From Omphiscola glabra (taxonomy: Eukaryota; Mollusca; Gastropoda; Lymnaeidae), in NCBI GenBank assembly GCA_964017045.1, contig OZ024799.1, positions 33,188,236 to 33,252,235 on the forward strand: DNA of 64,000 nucleotides, written 5' to 3'. Each line of letters starts with the position of its first letter. The first letter of the stretch is position 1. The notes below the pieces were generated by a model. The model made no database searches. It was not told the DNA's origin and saw only the letters and a program-made list of their open reading frames with translations. The position numbers and the translations under genes are program-made. Shown piece after piece: positions 59,210-64,000 of the stretch.

Positions 59210-59592
59210 CCCTAGAGCAGCAGTTCTCAACCTGTGGATCGCGAACCCTTAGGGGTCGAACGACCCTTACAATGGGAGTCGCCTAAGACCATAAAAAGAA
59301 ACATATTTATGAAGCAGCAACGCAATTAAGGCAATTATTTTTATGGTTGGCGGGGTAACCACAACGTGAGGAACTGTAACCACAATACGAGGAACTGTAA
59401 CCACAACGTGAGGAACTGTAGCCACAACATGAGGAACTGTAACCACAACATGAGGAACTGTAGCCACAACATGAGGAACTGTAACCACAACATGAGGAAC
59501 TGTAACCACAACGTGAGGAACTGTAACCACAACATGAGGAACTGTATAAAAGGCTTGCGTCATGGGGAATGTTGAGAAACACTGCCCCAGTG
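59210..59592. mobile_element. SPIN-like hAT element (59218-59584) with internal 21-bp array
   Basis: The left end is cagcagttctcaacctgtgg and the right end is atgttgagaaacactg. Flanking 8-mers are ccctagag and ccccagtg, six of eight matching, the left one TA-centred. The left arm has ggggtcgaacgacccttaca and gtcgcctaagaccat as in the other copies. Where the short copies have one 21-bp segment (accacaacatgaggaactgt plus a base), this copy has nine in tandem. Total length is 367 bp. The element is non-coding. Confidence 0.87.
59357..59545. repeat. 21-bp minisatellite x 9 inside SPIN-like element
   Basis: Nine units of exactly 21 bp occupy 189 bp. They begin aaccacaac or agccacaac and end gaggaactgt. 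Variants acgtg, atacg and acatg mark individual units. Single-copy versions occur in the elements at 25182 and 46036. Open frames on both strands (RNCNHNM on plus) are by-products. Confidence 0.96.
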
Positions 59593-59700
59593 GAATTAAA
59601 TACAACCAATGGAATTTGCTCAAGATCGTGTATTACGAAAAGCATGGCGGTGCTACACTTGTCTGATCGGGTGCCGTGTGACCTATAGCATGCGACCATT

Positions 59701-59884
59701 GTGTAAAACAGGCCTGCACAACAGAAAGCCCGCGGGACGCATGCGGCCCGCCTGCACCCACTTTGCGGCCCGCGAATTAACCAAATATTCTTAATTCTTA
59801 TTATTTTCTTTTGGACCGCACAAGTTTTTCATGAAAATATTACGGCCAACCTTACATTTTGAGTTGTGCAGGCCTGGTGTAAAA
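59701..59884. mobile_element. Compact hAT-type MITE (59709-59876) with perfect target-site duplication
   Basis: A 168-bp element with TIRs caggcctgcacaac and gttgtgcaggcctg, a perfect 14-bp inverted repeat. The 8-mer gtgtaaaa occurs on both sides (59701-59708 and 59877-59884), TA-centred. The interior has gcatgcggcccgcc, tttgcggcccgcgaa and an AT-rich centre. It is the compact relative of the expanded element at 14354-15389 and shows that family's 3' terminus as a single copy. It lies 124 bp to the right of the SPIN-like element. Confidence 0.92.
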
Positions 59885-60789
59885 CACTTCTACGCAACAC
59901 GACACTCTAAACCCACCTTCCGTATTCGCCCTTAACCTTTAACCCCCCCCCCCCCCGGCACGGAGGAAGGGGGTAGCCGTTGCGATTGTCTCCGACACGA
60001 GCAATACCACCCGCCATCATCCCTCATCTATATTTAAAAGTCTGGCTACTAGCAGAGCGTGGCGCACGTGCCAGATCGTCCAGGTCCTGGTATCAACTAT
60101 CAACTGGTGCTGACGGCGGAAGGCGTACCAAAGACCTTCTTAGTACCGCACCGTCCTACACCGGAGGTTGTACCAAAGCCCTTGTTAGTACCGCACCGTC
60201 CTACACCGGAGGTTGTATGGATGCCGTTGTCTGTGCACGTCGCGCCGGCGACCGGGCAGCGTTTTTTTTTATAGTTTTTGTAAGCTCGCCTGGGATGAGC
60301 CGTGAAAATGAAATTAAAACGTTTGGAACGTACCAAGTTATAGAGCAGACGATAATTGATTCGAATTTAAATCGGGGCAATTGGCGCGCTAGAAAGTCTT
60401 GATGATGTGACACAGCCATTATTGATTGGACAAAGATTAAAGTCAGAACCATTTCTTCGCAAAAACAAAATCAAATTTAAAAGAAAAAAGAAACCAAAGA
60501 AAAAATGAATGTTTATTTTATTTTATAATAAAATAGTATAATTATATTGAAAAGAAAGGGAGATAAAAATAAAAAAAAGAATTTTAAAAATGGGAGACAA
60601 GCCGTTTGTTCAATCAATCCAATTACAGCCTGTTTTTTTTTTCCTCATTGTAAAAATTTAAAAAAAGGTAAAAACAAAAGGCGATTTGGAAGTAGCAAAT
60701 AAAACTATTGACATAATAATGATAGGCCTAACAACCAGAGATGTGGAAGGGGGTGCAAACTGAACGAACGGAAATAAATAAGATTGAAC
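59885..60789. other. No gene; small 45-bp duplication
   Basis: A 45-bp segment starting taccaaagaccttcttagta is tandemly doubled at 60126-60215. A C-run lies at about 59942-59956, otherwise AT-rich. Confidence 0.6.
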
Positions 60790-61290
60790 TGAGGTGGTGT
60801 TATGTGGAGAAGAATGGTGTTATGGGGAGATGAATGGTGTTATGAAGAGATGAATGGTGTTATGGGGAGAAGAAAGACGTTATGGGGAGAAGAAAGACTT
60901 TGAGGGGAGAAGAAAGGCATTATGGGGAGATGAATGGTGTTATGAAGAGATGAATGGTGTTATGGGGAGAAGAAAGACGTTATGGGGAGAAGAAAGACTT
61001 TGAGGGGAGAAGAAAGGCATTATGGGGAGATGAATGGTGTTATGAAGAGATGAATGGTGTTATGGGGAGAAGAAAGACGTTATGGGGAGAAGAAAGACTT
61101 TGAGGGGAGAAGAAAGGCATTATGGGGAGATGAATGGCATTATGAAGAGATGAATGGTGTTATGAAGAGATGAATGGTATTATGGGGAGATGAATGGTGT
61201 TATGGGGAGATGAATGGTGTTATGGGGAGATGAATGGTGTTATGGGGAGATGAATGGTGTTATGGGGAGATGAATGGTGTTACGTGGAGA
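60790..61290. repeat. 20-bp satellite with 100-bp higher-order repeat
   Basis: The unit is gaatggtgttatggggagat, about 25 copies. Within it a five-unit block recurs with the marker tatgaagaga at 60841, 60941, 61041 and 61141, exactly 100 bp apart, carrying the same order of variants (gaatggtgtt, aaagacgtt, aaagacttt, aaaggcatt). The right third is homogeneous. Confidence 0.95.
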
Positions 61291-61435
61291 ACAATTGCGT
61301 AGGTACAGGGACATTCTATCTTTTTTAAAAAAATGTTTATTAACAGTTTCAAACTGTGCATCATCGTTTCCCAAACTGTTGTTCTCGTGACCCTGTTATT
61401 TTGAAACTTCCTCTTCGCGACCAGTCAACATTTGT

Positions 61436-61612
61436 ATCGTCTGTACTGGCATTTAGGTAATATACAATTGATATATCGTCTGTCCTGGCATATAGGTAAT
61501 ATACAACTGATATATCGTCTGTCCTGGCATATAGGTAATCTACAACTGATATATCGTCTGTCCTGGCCTATAGGTAATATACAACTGATATATCGTCTGT
61601 ACTGGCATATAG
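61436..61612. repeat. Minisatellite, 39-bp unit x 4.5
   Basis: The unit is built on tcgtctgtcctggcatatag, then gtaatatacaactgatata. It abuts the next array directly. Confidence 0.93.
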
Positions 61613-62160
61613 ACACATATTGTTACTGTGACACATATTGTTACTGTGACACATATTGTTACTGTGACACAAATTGCTACTTTGACACATATTGTTACTG
61701 TGACACATATTGTTACTGTTACACATATTGTTACTGTGACACATGTTGTTACTTTGACGCATATTGTTACTGTGACACATATTGTTACTTTGACACATAT
61801 TGTTACTGTGACACATATTGTTACTGTGACACATATTGTTACTGTGACACATATTGTTACTGTGACACATATTGTTACTAGACACATATTGTTACTGTGA
61901 CACATATTGGTACTGTGACACATATTGTTACTGTGACACATATTGGTGCTGTGACACATATTGTTACTGTGACACATGTTGTTACTTTGACACATATTGT
62001 TACTGTGACACATATTGTTACTTTGACACATTGTTACTGTGACACATATTGTTACTGTGACACATATTGTTACTTTGACACATATTGTTACTTTGACACA
62101 TATTGTTACTTTGACACATATTGTTACTTTGACACATATTGTTTCTGTGACACATGTCGT
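61613..62160. repeat. 18-bp satellite, about 30 units
   Basis: The unit is acacatattgttactgtg with frequent actttg and a few atgttg or ggtgctg variants. Two or three units have lost bases (gttactagacac, cacattg), which shifts the plus-strand frame. Even so, frames on both strands remain open for up to 212 codons. Confidence 0.95.
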
Positions 62161-62365
62161 TGTTCCTGTTCGAAACATAGTGTGAGTTTTACTGACGCAT
62201 AGAATGGGTTATTGACGCGTTGTGGGTGTGTGTTTTGAGACACTGTGTTTATGTTGTTGACGCGTTGTGGGTTTGTGTTATTGACGCACTGACTTCGTCA
62301 CTGACGCATTCTGTGTTCTATGGGGTCTATCGATTAGCTAAGCCACCGTGTAAACGTACGATCCG
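62161..62365. repeat. Degenerate gacgc-containing repeat
   Basis: Phrases such as attgacgcgttgtgggtgtg and ttgacgcactga recur with wide divergence to about 62310. Confidence 0.5.
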
Positions 62366-62635
62366 TTAGAGAAAGACCAGGAGGTTCTCAATGCCCAGCC
62401 TCGCCTTTGTGTTGGACAGGCCTTGTAGCGCTGCACGGGCAGCCCTCAGCCCGCCAATACGCCTCACGCTTGACTTGCTGGGGTCAGCATTCAACCGTGA
62501 AATGACGCTCGAGGGCGCGCCGATTGTGTGAACATCGACAGGCGAGGACCAGGTTCCGGGCGTCTTCTGGACCGGACCTGACACGGACGCTCTCCTGAGA
62601 AGGAATACGCTGAACAACCTTACTTTCTGTTCCAC
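62366..62635 (-). other. Unrecognised 89-codon open frame in GC-rich patch
   Basis: The minus-strand frame has balanced, non-repetitive composition (contains SVRRIGGLRAARAALQGLSN) and sits in a patch noticeably richer in GC than its surroundings. No domain is recognised and no splice sites are evident. It may be an exon, a retroelement fragment or chance. Confidence 0.15.
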
Positions 62636-64000
62636 GCCAGTTTACTCTGTCTCTCTCTTTCCATCTCTCCCCCTCCTATTGTTTCCTCCACGGCCCTTAC
62701 ATTTCTTTATATTTCCCGCCTTATTGTATTTCCTTCTAAAGACAGTTTCTTTGTGCGCTTATGTCCCTCTGTCACTTACCACCTCTCGCCAGCTTCATAC
62801 TTTCCTCATACACTTCTCTCTATCCCTCTCGAACTTTCTCTTAAACGACATTCTTCTCTAGTTGTCGTCATCATCATCATTCACTCATTTTATTTTTCTC
62901 TCGTTTTTTTTTTTCCTCCTTCTCTTTCTCCGTCCATCTTTCCCTTTCGCGGCGAAACCACGTAAAAATGGACTGGACGCATTCCGTGGGAATATCCTTG
63001 AGCGGCGCCATTAAAAAGATATCACACTGCAAGCGCATCTAAAGAAATCATGGTTTCTCAGCTTACGTTTGCGCACTTGGTGTGCAGCGACGTATGGGCG
63101 CTACCCCGTATCTTAATCATCGGGAATAATTCGTTTAGTCGTACATCCCATTGAGCGGGAATTCCCATTACATGCTGGCGTCCTACACTGTAACACACGG
63201 AGCTACGTGTAAAGGGAGAAAATAAAAAGGAATTGATAAAGTGCACTGTTGTTTTTGAGTTTAGTTTTTGTTTTTAAGTTGCTATGAATCGGGTTGTTAG
63301 CTTTCCTTTGTATGAACGCAGAATTGGTTTCGTATTTCCGTTTTTTTTTCCCTCCGTAAAATATGTGAAAATAATTTGGAATTAGTAACATGATCATCGC
63401 TTTGAGGTTTACCAAAAAAAAATAATATTTTCGTATTTGATATATGGTTAAATTGCCGGTACCCCTCAAATAAGTGTCTTTTCCCGTTCTTTCTAAGAAA
63501 GTCTTGAGAGTCAGTAAACACTAGGAATATGCTCCTGGAACTTCTTAAAATTCACAATTTAAAAAAATGAATATGCAGACCTCCATTCTTTGGAATCACC
63601 AATGTAACATAATAAAATTTAAAAAAACCCCTCTTACATAAGTATTTCGATTTTTATATTTAATTTTACTTAGAGACCCAAGTGCCATGGTTTGGGAAGC
63701 CCTCAAAAACCGGAAATACATCAAATCCAACGACTGCGCTTTCCTTGTGAGTACTCTGTCTCTGAATGGTTTCAACATGTTGCCCCTCCTCGTGCACCCC
63801 AAACCTCCCTCTCTCTCCCCACCCCAACCATCCAACACTTTTTAATGCTTAAGATTAACTAGAAACAGCCGGGTTACAAATGTGGCTGAGGCTCCACATG
63901 CCGAACCCCGAACTCCACATCGGCAGCGGCCGTGGTTGTTGTTCTCTGTAGACACTATCAGCAGCGGCGGATCCTCCGGGGAGTGGCGGCGGGCTATCAC
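62636..64000. other. No gene seen to window end
   Basis: A pyrimidine-rich stretch at about 62640-62945 is followed by AT-rich filler. The last 120 bases become GC-rich (ggcagcggccg, gtggcggcgggc) and could be the edge of something outside the window. Confidence 0.45.

Noticed and set aside
62640..62960. Plus-strand frames in pyrimidine-rich sequence
   Set aside because: Short, Ser/Leu/Phe-rich and compositional, with overlapping frames and no domain.

Overview
The window looks like intergenic, repeat-saturated DNA from an animal nuclear genome. No complete protein gene, tRNA, rRNA or CRISPR array can be supported. Base composition is moderately AT-rich. It holds roughly fifty different tandem-repeat arrays (about 18 kb by hand tally, a little over a quarter of the window), about forty G or C homopolymer runs of ten bases or more, non-LTR retrotransposon 3' ends, and several short non-autonomous hAT DNA transposons with recognisable terminal inverted repeats (TIRs) and 8-bp target-site duplications (TSDs). 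Four of the hAT copies closely resemble the SPIN ('space invader') family of the Buster branch. That family is known from tetrapods and, among molluscs, from the pond snail Lymnaea. With the general look of the sequence, this suggests a mollusc, perhaps a gastropod. The assignment is inference and is not proved by any gene.

Layout. 1-395 is the 3' end of a LINE entering from the left edge. 2.2-9.3 kb holds arrays of 46, 14, 8, 62, 30, 22 and 37 bp units, including a 1.27 kb array of 159 perfectly phased 8-bp units. 9.7-15.4 kb contains three hAT elements and a LINE C-terminus, and the third hAT element has swollen to about 1 kb. 15.4-25 kb is a run of arrays separated by AT-rich or purine-rich filler. 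25.2 kb has a clean 197-bp SPIN-like element with a perfect TSD. 26.5-44.4 kb holds arrays of 12-60 bp units, with a probable LINE fragment near 35.1 kb. 46.0 and 48.2 kb carry two more hAT elements. 48.8-50.4 kb is a 1.6 kb array of 21-bp units. 52-58 kb holds further arrays and a LINE 3' tail. 59.2-59.9 kb has two hAT elements side by side. 60.8-62.2 kb has the last arrays, and the remainder to 64 kb is unremarkable.

Main observation. Four of the eight well-delimited hAT elements contain an internal tandem repeat. In two of these the expanded unit is present as a single copy in a related element elsewhere in the same window: a 21-bp internal segment of the SPIN-like copies, and the 27-bp 3' terminus of a second family. 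The arrays lie inside the element boundaries, so expansion followed or accompanied insertion. This gives before-and-after pairs for the birth of minisatellites from transposons.

Many long open frames, up to 573 codons and often on both strands, are by-products of stop-free repeat units that stay in phase. They are not annotated as genes. Two unusually long non-repetitive open frames (6072-6734 plus strand; 44789-45433 minus strand) are flagged but not claimed as genes.
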